A stretch of 43,005 nucleotides of DNA from DATHVR01 sp035461175 (GTDB taxonomy: Bacteria; Actinomycetota; Acidimicrobiia; Spongiisociales; ZC4RG35). Positions 18,376-26,361 of the stretch are shown piece after piece. The stretch's first letter is position 1, and the number at the start of each line of letters is the position of its first letter. The DNA lies in the NCBI GenBank assembly GCA_035461175.1, contig DATHVR010000140.1, positions 1 to 43,005 on the forward strand, read 5' to 3'. Both the position numbers and the translations under genes were made by a program. The notes under the pieces are model-generated. The model was not told the DNA's origin, ran no database searches, and saw nothing but the letters and a program-made list of their open reading frames with translations.

Positions 18376-19062
18376 TCACACCGTCTTGGTCACCTTGTGA
18401 AGGGCACGCGGGGTGTCGGGGTCGTATCCGCGGGCCACAGTCAGGTGATAGGTGAAGAGTTGGGCGGCGACGACCACCGGAACCGGGGTGATCCACTCCG
18501 GCAGACCGGATGGCAGCGCGATCAGGTCATCGGCGGGACAGTCCGCCCGGTCCGAGAGCGCAATCACCCGCGCTCCTCGGTCACGGACGATCCCGATCAG
18601 GTCGGCGACATCGTCGAAGAGTGGGCCATCGGTGGCAGTGGCGAGAACATCGAGACCGGGCTCGACGATCGCCTGCGGCCCGTGCCGGAAATCCGCGGCG
18701 GAGAACGGCTGGGCGACGAGGTACGCCAGCTCGGCGATCTTGAGGGCCCACTCAAAGGCCGTCGAGTGGTTGTAGCCGCGTCCGATGACAACACACCGAT
18801 CGCGTTCGACCAGAGCCGCTGCGGACGTGGCGATCCGATCACTCAGCGCCAGAGTCCGGGCCACGATATCGGGCACCGCGTTCCAATGAGCCTGGCGAGT
18901 CGAACGGGCACCCGATGACCGGGAGACACGCCACCGAGGCCGACCCCTGGCCGGCAGCCCGACCGCGCGGCTGTGCGTCCAGGAACGTGGCGGCCTGACG
19001 GAGCGACACCTCCGACCCCGGTGCCGGAACGGCCGCATGGAATACTCCCTACATGGCCTCAC
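18376..19062 (-). pseudogene. Truncated SIS-domain sugar isomerase / GlmS-like remnant
   Basis: From about 18894 down to the stop, the frame encodes a good second SIS domain of GlmS/AgaS-like proteins: CVVIGRGYNHSTAFEWALKI, FSAADFRHGP, ARVIALSD, and the family ending ALHKVTKTV. The normal first SIS domain is missing. The residues upstream (about 56) are Arg- and Pro-rich noise. Another minus frame over 18960-19045 reads SEVSLRQAATFLDAQ, which resembles the GPExSVAATKTFLAQ end of a first SIS domain and suggests frameshift decay. The divergent hydrolase gene starts at 19053 and cuts off anything further. A live single-domain protein is possible but less likely. Confidence 0.6.
19041..19046 (+). 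promoter_or_regulatory. Possible -10 of the serine hydrolase gene
   Basis: AATACT, six bases before the ATG at 19053. It lacks the first T of TANNNT, so it is weaker than the other leaderless-type sites. Confidence 0.25.
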
Positions 19063-20174
19063 CTTCGACTGATCTCGAGAATCGCCTCCAGGCTCTACTG
19101 GAGAAAGCGGTGCGCGGCCGCTTCGTCCGGCACGGCCTGTCGGCGGTGGCCGCTGCCGACAGGTCCTGGGAGTGGACCGGCGCCGACGGGATCCTCGACC
19201 CCGAGGGATCTCCCGCCACGGTAGGGGCCCGCTATCCGGTGGCCAGCGTCACCAAGCTGTATACCGCCACGGTCGTCATGCGACTCGTCGAGCAGGGACG
19301 GCTCGAGCTGGACGGCCGGCTCACAGAGCTGCTGCCGCCCGCCGCCACCACCGGTCTCCACATCCTCGCCGGCGTCGACCACACCGATGAGATCACGGTC
19401 GAGAACCTGCTCGGGCACACCTCCGGCCTTCCCGACTACTACGAGGAGGCACCAGCCGGCGGCACCAGTGCTCAGGCCCGGCTGCTGGCAGGTGAGGACG
19501 CACCGATGCCGTTCGAGGACGTGCTGACGGTGGTGAGGAAGATGACACCGCATTTTCCTCCCCAGTCGACCTCCAGCACCCGCCAGAGGGCCCGCTACGC
19601 CGACACCAACTACCAGCTACTCGGGGCGGTGATCGAAGCGATCTCCGGCCGGCCTCTGCATGCCGTGTTCGACGACCTTCTGTTCGAACCGCTCGGCCTC
19701 GACTCGACGTCGTCCTATCCCCATCCGCCCCGTAGCGGGACGGCGCCCGAGCCCAACGCCGCCATCTGGTCGAAGAACACCGTCTTGCGTCCTGAGGGGG
19801 CACTCACCCACCAGAAAGCCGATGGCGGGATCATCTCTACCCTGGCCGATCAGATCCGCTTCATGCAGGCTCTGGTTGTGGGCGAGATATTCGAGAACCC
19901 GGGAACCTGGGACCGGATGCAGGCTCGGTTCAACCGTGTGTTCTTTCCGATCGACTACGGGCTGGGGGTGATGCGCTACGCCCCACCGCGGTGGATGTCG
20001 CCCTTCTTCCGAATCCCGCCCATCGTGGGACACAGCGGCTCCACCGCCACCTGGCTCTTCCACTGCCCCGAACTCAACGTCGTGCTCGGCGGCGCCTTCG
20101 ACGTGGCACAGCCCTCACTCCCCTTCCGCTTCATACCCAGGGTTTTACGGGCACTTGCCAGGAACCGGCCGTGA
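19053..20174 (+). CDS. Beta-lactamase-fold serine hydrolase
   Basis: 373 residues. It belongs to the class-C beta-lactamase / DD-peptidase / esterase superfamily. The nucleophile motif is SVTK in ARYPVASVTKLYTATVV (residues about 67-70). The second motif is YAD in YADTNYQLLGAVI, with Asp where YxN is usual. The third is HSG in IVGHSGSTATW, replacing KTG. There is no clear signal peptide, so it may act in the cytosol or be misannotated at the start. Esterase or D-aminopeptidase activity is as likely as peptidoglycan processing; the substrate cannot be told from sequence. Confidence 0.82.
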   Translation: MASPSTDLENRLQALLEKAVRGRFVRHGLSAVAAADRSWEWTGADGILDPEGSPATVGARYPVASVTKLYTATVVMRLVEQGRLELDGRLTELLPPAATTGLHILAGVDHTDEITVENLLGHTSGLPDYYEEAPAGGTSAQARLLAGEDAPMPFEDVLTVVRKMTPHFPPQSTSSTRQRARYADTNYQLLGAVIEAISGRPLHAVFDDLLFEPLGLDSTSSYPHPPRSGTAPEPNAAIWSKNTVLRPEGALTHQKADGGIISTLADQIRFMQALVVGEIFENPGTWDRMQARFNRVFFPIDYGLGVMRYAPPRWMSPFFRIPPIVGHSGSTATWLFHCPELNVVLGGAFDVAQPSLPFRFIPRVLRALARNRP

Positions 20175-20217
20175 TCGATCGAATCCGCTACCTCCGATGC
20201 CGTGGCCACGGGCCACG

Positions 20218-20943
20218 ATGAGTGGCATGCGAATCAGAGGTTCGTGGCCGCAAAGGATCCAGATGCGGCGCGGGTGGGCGCTGGCAATGGCCCGGCCCTG
20301 GAACGACCAGACCGAAACGGTGGCGGCGCTACGCCTCGACCGGGGCGGCGACAGGTTCCTCGGGATGTGCGCCGACTGGCTCGTCGACCAGGGGGTCGAG
20401 CTGATCCGGTCCCCCGCCCTCGGCGAGGCCCAGACCGGTCTGTGGCGCCGGGCCGGCTTTTCTGACCATCTCGAGTTGGTTGTGTTCGAACGCTCCCTGA
20501 CAGATCCGTTCGAGGGGCCGGCACGACGGGTGACCGAACTCGCCTCCCCCGACATCCCCCTCCTGGCCGACATCGACGACCGCGCCTTCGCACCCGACTG
20601 GCGGGTGGGCCGCGGTGGGCTCGAAGATGCCATCGAGGCCACCCCCGGCTCCGTCGTGCTCACCGTCACGGACCGGGACATCCCCCTCGGATTCGCCATC
20701 GTCGGCGAGATGGCCGGCGTGGCCTACCTCCAGCGGCTGGCGGTGGACCCCGACCACGCCGGAGGAGGTATCGGATCCTCGCTGGTACGTTCCGGCTGCC
20801 AGTGGGGACGCGGTCGAGGAGCTCACACCATGCTGCTCAACACCCAACCCGAGAATCAGGCTGCCGCCCGCCTCTACCTCCGGGAGGGCTTCGTAGCCCT
20901 GGGACCGCGGCTTCGGGTTCTGGCCCGCCCGGCCCCAGGATGA
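20218..20943 (+). CDS. GNAT N-acetyltransferase, double-domain
   Basis: About 241 residues from ATG 20218 (ATG 20227 is also possible). The C-terminal half is a standard GNAT domain: ADIDDRAFAPDW, LQRLAVDPDHAGGGIGSSLV (the acetyl-CoA pyrophosphate loop, Q/RxxGxG/A-like) and LNTQPENQAAARLYLREGF. The N-terminal half looks like a decayed GNAT (RFLGMCADWLVDQGVELIRSPAL, LWRRAGFSDHLELVVFE) without a CoA loop. It ends just before the pseudokinase gene, with seven bases between, so the two are probably co-transcribed. The acetylated substrate is unknown. Confidence 0.8.
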   Translation: MSGMRIRGSWPQRIQMRRGWALAMARPWNDQTETVAALRLDRGGDRFLGMCADWLVDQGVELIRSPALGEAQTGLWRRAGFSDHLELVVFERSLTDPFEGPARRVTELASPDIPLLADIDDRAFAPDWRVGRGGLEDAIEATPGSVVLTVTDRDIPLGFAIVGEMAGVAYLQRLAVDPDHAGGGIGSSLVRSGCQWGRGRGAHTMLLNTQPENQAAARLYLREGFVALGPRLRVLARPAPG

Positions 20944-20950
20944 GGAGAAC

Positions 20951-22258
20951 ATGCCGGTAGCCCTGCCCGAACGCTTCAGCCTCGAGGTCCGACTGGGACG
21001 CGATGGGGATCTCGAGGAGTGGCTCGCCACCGACGGCTCGCTCGACCGCCCGGTTCTCATCCGCATGCTCGGGCCCGAGAGCGAGATCGAGCGACGGAGC
21101 GCGTTCGTGACGGCCGTGCAGGAGGCTTCCAAAGTGAGCCACCCCCACCTTGCCGCCGTGTACCTGGTGGAAAAGACCGAGGACGGCGCCTACTCGGTGT
21201 CGGAATGGACCGGCGGCGCCACTCTCCGGTCGCGCCTCGAAGCGGGCGACACCATCGAGCCCGACGAGTTCCTCCCCAACGCCGCCGGCCTGGCGGCCGC
21301 CCTCGGGGCCCTGCACGAGGCGGGTGTAGTCCATGGGGGCATCGATCTCGAGGCCATCACCTACACCGTCGCCCATCCCGCCAAGCTGGGTGCCTTCGGC
21401 CGGCGGGCCCGGGGCGCCACCGCCCACGACGACGTCCGCTCGCTGTCTGAGGCGTTGGAACAGGGACTCACGGGTTCCCCGCCCGGTACCACGCCCCCCT
21501 CGGAGGTGATCGACGGCCTTAGCCCCGACGTCGACCGGATCCTCCGGGAAGGGCGGCGCAGCACCATCGGCGGGCGAGCCCTGTCGGAGGCGTTTGCCGG
21601 CGCCCCCACCCCGCGCCGCCCTCAGCCCGAATCGACCCGACCCAGCCGGCGGTTGCTGCTGATCGCCATCGGACTGGCCGTGGCGGCGGCGGCGCTGGTC
21701 GGCCTCGGTCGCTTGTTCACTCCCTCGGGGACGGCGCTTCCTCCCCCGCCGGCGGCCGAAGACGGCGCCGATACCCCGGCCGTAACCTCCACCCTCGCTA
21801 CCACCACGACCACCACCACTCTGGCCGTACGCCGGCCGATAGAAGTCTCGGCGGTGGCGACCTTCGACCCCTTCGGGGGCGGAGGCGAGAACGACGACCT
21901 GGTGGGGGCGGTGATCGACGGCGACCTCTCCACCGCCTGGCGAACGGAGGTGTATCTCGACCCCCTCCCCCTCCTCAAGCCGGGGGTGGGATTGACCCTC
22001 CAGACCGAAGGGGTCCCACGCGAGCTGGAGATCCTGGGCCTGGCCCGGGACGCCGTCTTCGAGGTCCGGTGGGCACCCGGGCCTCGTTCTGACCTCGAGG
22101 ACTACGAAATCCTGGCGCGGCTGATCTCCCAGCCGGGCGTGACCCCCCTGCGCCTGCCCATCCGCGAGGACGGGACCTGGCTGATCTGGTTCACCGACCT
22201 TCCTCCCGTCGACGGCGACTACGTGGCATCGGTCTCGGAGATCCGTTTCCGGGAGTGA
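20951..22258 (+). CDS. Pseudokinase - transmembrane - extracellular domain protein
   Basis: 435 residues. Residues 1-190 are a Ser/Thr-kinase-like fold that cannot be a normal kinase. The VAIK lysine is Arg38 (VLIRML), the HRD triad is HGG (128-130), and DFG is AFG (148-150). One membrane span (about 234-252) and a Thr-rich linker follow. The outer domain ends as a beta-sandwich (DDLVGAVIDGDLSTAWRTEVY is discoidin-like). In mycobacteria this pseudokinase-TM-discoidin set is fused to the C-terminus of the lipid II flippase MurJ, where phosphorylation of the pseudokinase recruits FhaA. Here it stands alone. A clear GAGGAG ribosome-binding site precedes the ATG. Its stop overlaps a possible GTG start of the sigma gene. 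Confidence 0.82.
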   Translation: MPVALPERFSLEVRLGRDGDLEEWLATDGSLDRPVLIRMLGPESEIERRSAFVTAVQEASKVSHPHLAAVYLVEKTEDGAYSVSEWTGGATLRSRLEAGDTIEPDEFLPNAAGLAAALGALHEAGVVHGGIDLEAITYTVAHPAKLGAFGRRARGATAHDDVRSLSEALEQGLTGSPPGTTPPSEVIDGLSPDVDRILREGRRSTIGGRALSEAFAGAPTPRRPQPESTRPSRRLLLIAIGLAVAAAALVGLGRLFTPSGTALPPPPAAEDGADTPAVTSTLATTTTTTTLAVRRPIEVSAVATFDPFGGGGENDDLVGAVIDGDLSTAWRTEVYLDPLPLLKPGVGLTLQTEGVPRELEILGLARDAVFEVRWAPGPRSDLEDYEILARLISQPGVTPLRLPIREDGTWLIWFTDLPPVDGDYVASVSEIRFRE

Positions 22259-22280
22259 CGCCCGCCACGTTCCGGCTCGT

Positions 22281-22286
22281 TAGCCT
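22281..22286 (+). promoter_or_regulatory. -10 hexamer of the ECF sigma gene, leaderless
   Basis: TAGCCT, seven bases before the GTG at 22294; fits TANNNT and supports that start over GTG 22255. Confidence 0.42.
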
Positions 22287-22293
22287 TCCGCCG

Positions 22294-22842
22294 GTGACGG
22301 ACGCAGACGACCTCGACCTCGTTGCCCGCGCCAGGGCCGGCGATCGTCCCGCTTTCGACGAACTGATGCGGCGGCACCAGGACAAGGTCTTCGCCGTCTG
22401 CCTGCGCGTGATGCGCAACCGTGAGGCCGCCCTCGATGCCACCCAGGACACGTTCCTCACCGTCTTCCGGAAGGTCGACCAGTTCCGGGGCGAGTCCGCC
22501 TTTTCCACCTGGCTGTACCGGGTGGCCATGAACACCTGTTACGACAACCTGCGACGTGCCAAGCGCAGGGCCGCCGAACCCCTACCCGAGTCCCACGATC
22601 CTCCCGACAAGTCGGTCCAGGACGATTTGGGGGCGGTCGAGTTGCGTCCCGACCTCAACGCCGCCCTGGCCGCGCTCGCTCCCGAGTTTCGCTCCGCCAT
22701 CGTTCTGGTCGACGTCGAGGGCCTCGCTCTGGCGGAAGTGGCACAGATCCTCGAGGTCGCCGAGGGCACGATCAAATCCCGTCTTCACCGGGGCCGAAAG
22801 CAGTTAGCGGGAATTCTCGGGAACCGGGAAGCGTGGGGGTGA
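22294..22842 (+). CDS. ECF RNA polymerase sigma factor (SigM-like by position)
   Basis: About 182 residues. Sigma region 2 (DLVARARAGDRPAFDELMRRHQDKVFAVCLRVMRN ... ALDATQDTFLTVFRKVDQFRGESAFSTWLYRVAMNTCYDNLRR) and region 4 (LAPEFRSAIVLVDVEGLALAEVAQILEVAEGTIKSRLHRGRK) are complete; there is no extra domain. I chose GTG 22294, which starts MTDADDLDLVARAR as normal for the family; GTG 22255, overlapping the previous stop, is the alternative. The position before trxB-trxA matches SigM of mycobacteria, so a cell-envelope or oxidative-stress regulon is a fair guess. The likely anti-sigma gene follows after seven bases. Confidence 0.9.
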   Translation: MTDADDLDLVARARAGDRPAFDELMRRHQDKVFAVCLRVMRNREAALDATQDTFLTVFRKVDQFRGESAFSTWLYRVAMNTCYDNLRRAKRRAAEPLPESHDPPDKSVQDDLGAVELRPDLNAALAALAPEFRSAIVLVDVEGLALAEVAQILEVAEGTIKSRLHRGRKQLAGILGNREAWG

Positions 22843-22849
22843 CATCCAA

Positions 22850-23650
22850 GTGAGTGAAGGCATGCACACCGAACACGATCTCGATCTCGTCATCGCCCTC
22901 GCCGACGGATCCCTGACCGATCCGCACCCGGCCGAGGAGCTGGTTGCCACCTGCCCCGAATGCGCCGACGCCTACGAGGCGTATCTGACCGTACGGGCGG
23001 CGGTGGCGGCCAGTCCTGCCGCGACCATGACCGATCTGGAGCGGCGCCGTCTCCACAACTCCCTCTGGGCCGAGATCGCCGAGGAGAAGGCCCCTGCCGT
23101 CGGCCCGGCCCCCGCCGCCACTCCCCGCACTCCCTGGTGGTACCGGGTGGCTCCGGTGGCGGCGGCGCTGGCCGTGGTGGTAGGGGTAGGCGCCACTCTC
23201 ACCGGCGGTGACGATATGGCCGCCACCTTCGACACCGTCGCGGCCGAGATGGACAGCGACAGCCTCGAGGAGGAAACGGGCGGAGGCGAATCCCCCGACG
23301 AGGAGAGCATGACCGACATGCTGGCCGCTCCCGAGGATACGACGGCGGCAGACGGGTCGGCCGACACGGCGGTCACCTTCTCCCGGCAGGTGCCACTCGT
23401 GATCACCACCGCCGAACTGGAAGAAGCGGTGGCTGCCTTCGAGGACCAGGTCGAGTCCGGCTATCAGCCCGACGCCGACACGCAGACCTGTGTCGGCACT
23501 GAGCTCGACGGCGAAGGGGTGGTGGCAACCGAGAGCGTCACCCTCGACGGAGCCCCGGTCCTGTTCATCGCTCTCGGCTCCCGAACCGACGTGAGCGCCG
23601 TAATCGTCCTCCACCAGAGCGACTGCACCTTCCTGTTCGACCCCCGCTAG
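22850..23650 (+). CDS. Putative membrane anti-sigma factor
   Basis: 266 residues. A short N-terminal cytosolic domain (about 1-95) is followed by one membrane span (VAPVAAALAVVVGVGATL), an acidic low-complexity stretch and a small extracytoplasmic domain with two cysteines (TCVGTE, SDCTFL) that could pair. The N-terminal part has TCPECADAYEAY, a CxxC at the usual zinc anti-sigma place, but His is not at the expected -4 position, so the HxxxCxxC motif is incomplete. The assignment rests on topology and on following the sigma gene directly. GTG 22850 or the in-frame ATG 22862 could be the start. Confidence 0.7.
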   Translation: MSEGMHTEHDLDLVIALADGSLTDPHPAEELVATCPECADAYEAYLTVRAAVAASPAATMTDLERRRLHNSLWAEIAEEKAPAVGPAPAATPRTPWWYRVAPVAAALAVVVGVGATLTGGDDMAATFDTVAAEMDSDSLEEETGGGESPDEESMTDMLAAPEDTTAADGSADTAVTFSRQVPLVITTAELEEAVAAFEDQVESGYQPDADTQTCVGTELDGEGVVATESVTLDGAPVLFIALGSRTDVSAVIVLHQSDCTFLFDPR

Positions 23651-23667
23651 AGGCCCGGCCGAACGGC

Positions 23668-23673
23668 TAGGCT
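23668..23673 (+). promoter_or_regulatory. -10 hexamer of the small membrane gene, leaderless
   Basis: TAGGCT, eight bases before the ATG at 23682; fits TANNNT. Confidence 0.35.
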
Positions 23674-23681
23674 GCGGATGG

Positions 23682-23954
23682 ATGGAAGACTTCCCAGCCA
23701 AACTCGCCTCTTACCTCGAAGAGATCGCCGGTAAGGCTCGATCGATGACGGTGGACCGGGCCGCCAACGCCGTGCGCATGACCACCCTCGGGATCATCGC
23801 CGCCGCCTTCGGGCTGATGGCGGTGGTGTTCTTGTTCCTGACCATCTACGCCGCCCTCGAGATCCCGCTCGGCTCCTGGGGCGCCTACGCCGTGCTGGCG
23901 GGACTATTCGTGCTCGCCGGAGTGTTCATGTGGGTGAAGCGACCCAAGGACTGA
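23682..23954 (+). CDS. Small two-span membrane protein (phage holin family-like)
   Basis: 90 residues. An N-terminal amphipathic part is followed by two hydrophobic spans (about 32-54 and 61-82) and a basic WVKRPKD tail. Such proteins are annotated as actinobacterial Holin-X or phage-holin-family members. They are widespread outside phages, and a lysis role is not implied. It lies between the anti-sigma gene and trxB, four bases before the latter. Confidence 0.65.
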   Translation: MEDFPAKLASYLEEIAGKARSMTVDRAANAVRMTTLGIIAAAFGLMAVVFLFLTIYAALEIPLGSWGAYAVLAGLFVLAGVFMWVKRPKD

Positions 23955-23958
23955 CCCT

Positions 23959-24888
23959 GTGGCAAACAACGAGAAGGTGATCATCATCGGCAGCGGGCCT
24001 GCCGGTCTAACCGCCGCCCTCTACGCCGCCCGCGCCGACCTCGACCCACTCGTGTTCGAGGGTTACTCGGCCGGCGGCCAACTGATGATCACCACCGACG
24101 TCGAGAACTATCCCGGGTTCCCCGATGGCATCACCGGCCCCGAGATGATGGATCGGTTCCGCAAGCAGGCCGAGCGCTTCGGGGCCCGCCTCCAGACCGT
24201 CGACGTCGACCGGGTCGATCTCTCCGCCCGTCCTTTCGGAGTCTGGGTGGGCGCCGACGAGTACCGCGCCGACGCCATCATCGTCGCCACCGGCGCCGAG
24301 GCGAAGTGGCTGGGAGTGCCGGGCGAGGAACGCCTCACCGGACGCGGCGTCTCGGCGTGTGCCACCTGTGACGGCTTCTTCTTCCGTGACAAGGAGTTGG
24401 TGGTCGTGGGCGGCGGGGATACCGCCATGGAAGAATCCACCTTCCTCACCAAGTTCGCCTCCAAAGTCACCATCGTTCACCGCCGGGACGAGTTCCGGGC
24501 CTCGGCGATCATGGCCGAGCGGGCCATCAACAACCCCAAGATCGACGTGATCTGGAACGCGGTCGTCACCGAGATCCTGGGCGACGACGGTGTGACCGGG
24601 GTCATGCTCGAGGACACGGTCACCGGCGAGAAGAGGGAGTTCGCCGCCGACGGCCTCTTCGTCGCCATCGGCCACTCCCCCACCACCGGCATTTTCCAGG
24701 ATCAACTGGAGGTGGACGCCGCCGGCTACATCGTGCTGGCCGACGGAGTCTCGACCCGCACCTCGGTCGAGGGCGTGTTCGCCGCCGGCGACGTCGCCGA
24801 CTCCTACTATCGCCAGGCTGTGACTGCCGCCGGCACCGGCTGCCGGGCGGCGATCGACGCCGAACGCTGGCTGGCCGACCAGGAGTGA
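23959..24888 (+). CDS. trxB: Thioredoxin reductase
   Basis: 309 residues, standard for the low-molecular-weight type. FAD-binding GSGPAGLTAALYAARA at the N-terminus, redox motif CATCDG in SACATCDGFFFRDKE, NADPH motif VGGGDTAMEE, and the C-terminal VFAAGDVADSYYRQAVTAAGTGCRAA FAD signature are all intact. It passes electrons from NADPH to thioredoxin. The start codon is GTG, four bases after the previous stop. It is followed by trxA, a typical actinobacterial pair near oriC. Confidence 0.96.
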   Translation: MANNEKVIIIGSGPAGLTAALYAARADLDPLVFEGYSAGGQLMITTDVENYPGFPDGITGPEMMDRFRKQAERFGARLQTVDVDRVDLSARPFGVWVGADEYRADAIIVATGAEAKWLGVPGEERLTGRGVSACATCDGFFFRDKELVVVGGGDTAMEESTFLTKFASKVTIVHRRDEFRASAIMAERAINNPKIDVIWNAVVTEILGDDGVTGVMLEDTVTGEKREFAADGLFVAIGHSPTTGIFQDQLEVDAAGYIVLADGVSTRTSVEGVFAAGDVADSYYRQAVTAAGTGCRAAIDAERWLADQE

Positions 24889-24932
24889 CCGGACCGATTC
24901 CGGCCCGTTTTTGAAAAAAAGGAGAACCAATC

Positions 24933-25250
24933 ATGAGCGAGATCAAGACAATCACCGACGCCCAGTTCGAAGAGACGATCAGTTCGGGAGACCCCGTGCT
25001 GGTCGACTTCTGGGCCGAATGGTGTGGACCCTGCCGGATGATCCACCCCATCCTGGAAGAACTCTCCGGCGAGCAGGACAAGATCCAGATCGCCAAGCTC
25101 AACATCGACGAGAACCCCCAGGCCCCCGCCCGCCACGACGTCATGAGCATCCCCACCCTGATCCTGTTCAAGGACGGGGTCGAGAAGCGGCGCATCGTCG
25201 GAGCCCGCCCCAAGACCGCCCTGATGCAGGAGTTGGCGGAGTACCTGTAG
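24933..25250 (+). CDS. trxA: Thioredoxin
   Basis: 105 residues. Active site WAEWCGPCRM with the canonical WCGPC, cis-Pro segment MSIPTLILFKDG, and the final helix are complete. It is the cytosolic disulfide reductant served by the neighbouring reductase. The ATG has the best ribosome-binding site in the window, AAGGAG eight bases upstream, so unlike many unit-leading genes here it uses a normal leader. Confidence 0.97.
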   Translation: MSEIKTITDAQFEETISSGDPVLVDFWAEWCGPCRMIHPILEELSGEQDKIQIAKLNIDENPQAPARHDVMSIPTLILFKDGVEKRRIVGARPKTALMQELAEYL

Positions 25251-25273
25251 CGGCTCTCGCTGATCTTGGCGTG

Positions 25274-25334
25274 CCCGTGGTAGGTGTAGGTGGTAGGTCG
25301 GTCCCCTACTTACCACCTACCACGTACCACCTAG
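25274..25334. repeat. GGTGGTAGG-type hairpin in the trxA-cwlM gap
   Basis: GTGGTAGGTGTAGGTGGTAGG on the left is answered by CCTACTTACCACCTACCACG and a further TACCACCTA on the right: a long, imperfect inverted repeat. It may end the trxBA transcript. It resembles the GGTGGTGGGT hairpins elsewhere in the window. Confidence 0.55.
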
Positions 25335-25374
25335 TACCCGTTACTCCGGCGGCGGTGGAAGTCCTCGCCCGACC

Positions 25375-25380
25375 TACCAT
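25375..25380 (+). promoter_or_regulatory. -10 hexamer of the CwlM-like gene, leaderless
   Basis: TACCAT, six bases before the ATG at 25387; fits TANNNT. Confidence 0.4.
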
Positions 25381-25386
25381 CGCGTC

Positions 25387-26361
25387 ATGCGTCTCTATCG
25401 CCACGGTGACGCCGGTGAGTCGGTCCGCGACATCCAGGATCGTCTCGCCGGCCTCGGCCTCCCCTGCGACCCCGACCCCCGGGGCGAATTTCACGAGGGG
25501 ACCCGACAGGCGGTAGTCGGCTTTCAGAAGAGTCGGGGTCTGGGAGTAGATGGCATCGTGGGGCCCGACACCTGGCGGGCACTGTACGAAGCCGGGTACC
25601 GCCTGGGCGATCGCCTGCTGTTTCTGCGCCGGCCCATGCTCCGGGGCGAGGACGTGGCCGAGCTGCAGAGTCGACTCAACGGCCTCGGATTCGACGCCGG
25701 CAAGGTAGACGGCATCTTCGGGCCCGACACGGAGGGGGCGATCCTCGACTTCCAGCGCAACCGTCACCTGGCAGAAGATGGAAAAGCGGGACCGGAGTTC
25801 ATCACCGAACTGCGGCTGGTGACGCGGGCCACGATGCGGGCCGGACGGGAGGCAGTGCGGGAACTGGAATGGCTCCGCAACCGCCCTCCCACCGTGGTCG
25901 GGGCCCGGATCTATCTCGATCCCGGCTGCCGATCCGACCACGAGGCGGCCGCTACCTGGGCCGCCGCCAGTGCCGCCGCCCTCTCACTCCAGGAGCGGGG
26001 CGGGGTGCCGCTGCTCTCGCGCAGCCACGACCTTGCCCCACCGGAGCGGATCCGGGTGCGACGGGCCAACCGGTTAGGCGCCGAGTTGATCGTGTCACTC
26101 AACCTGACGGAGGAGGATCCCGCCGTCTACTACTTCTCATCCGATCTGGGACGCAGCGAGGTGGGAGCCCGCCTGGCCGCTGCCATCGGGGAACGACTGA
26201 AATGTCCCGTGCGGGGCCGCGCCACCCCGATGCTCAAGGAGACCCGGGCGCCGGCAGTAGTGATCGAATGCACCGACATCAGTGAAGCGACCGGCTCAAG
26301 GGTGGTGGACGGGATCGAGAGGTTCTTCGTCGGAGCCGCTCAGACGAAGAACCGCCGGTAG
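25387..26361 (+). CDS. CwlM-like cytoplasmic pseudo-amidase
   Basis: 324 residues with no signal peptide or membrane span. Two peptidoglycan-binding (PGB_1) domains occupy about 5-68 and 82-145 (GVDGIVGPDTWRALYEAG and GKVDGIFGPDTEGAILDFQ mark the repeat). An amidase_3-like domain covers about 168-318. The zinc site is broken: the first ligand motif DPGHGG reads DPGCRS (181 is Cys) and the SxHxN motif reads SLNL (239 is Asn). Glu294 in VVIECTD remains. In mycobacteria the homologue CwlM is a cytoplasmic, phosphorylation-controlled activator of MurA, encoded at the same place, so a regulatory role is inferred here. It converges on parB with a 22-bp overlap. Confidence 0.82.
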   Translation: MRLYRHGDAGESVRDIQDRLAGLGLPCDPDPRGEFHEGTRQAVVGFQKSRGLGVDGIVGPDTWRALYEAGYRLGDRLLFLRRPMLRGEDVAELQSRLNGLGFDAGKVDGIFGPDTEGAILDFQRNRHLAEDGKAGPEFITELRLVTRATMRAGREAVRELEWLRNRPPTVVGARIYLDPGCRSDHEAAATWAAASAAALSLQERGGVPLLSRSHDLAPPERIRVRRANRLGAELIVSLNLTEEDPAVYYFSSDLGRSEVGARLAAAIGERLKCPVRGRATPMLKETRAPAVVIECTDISEATGSRVVDGIERFFVGAAQTKNRR

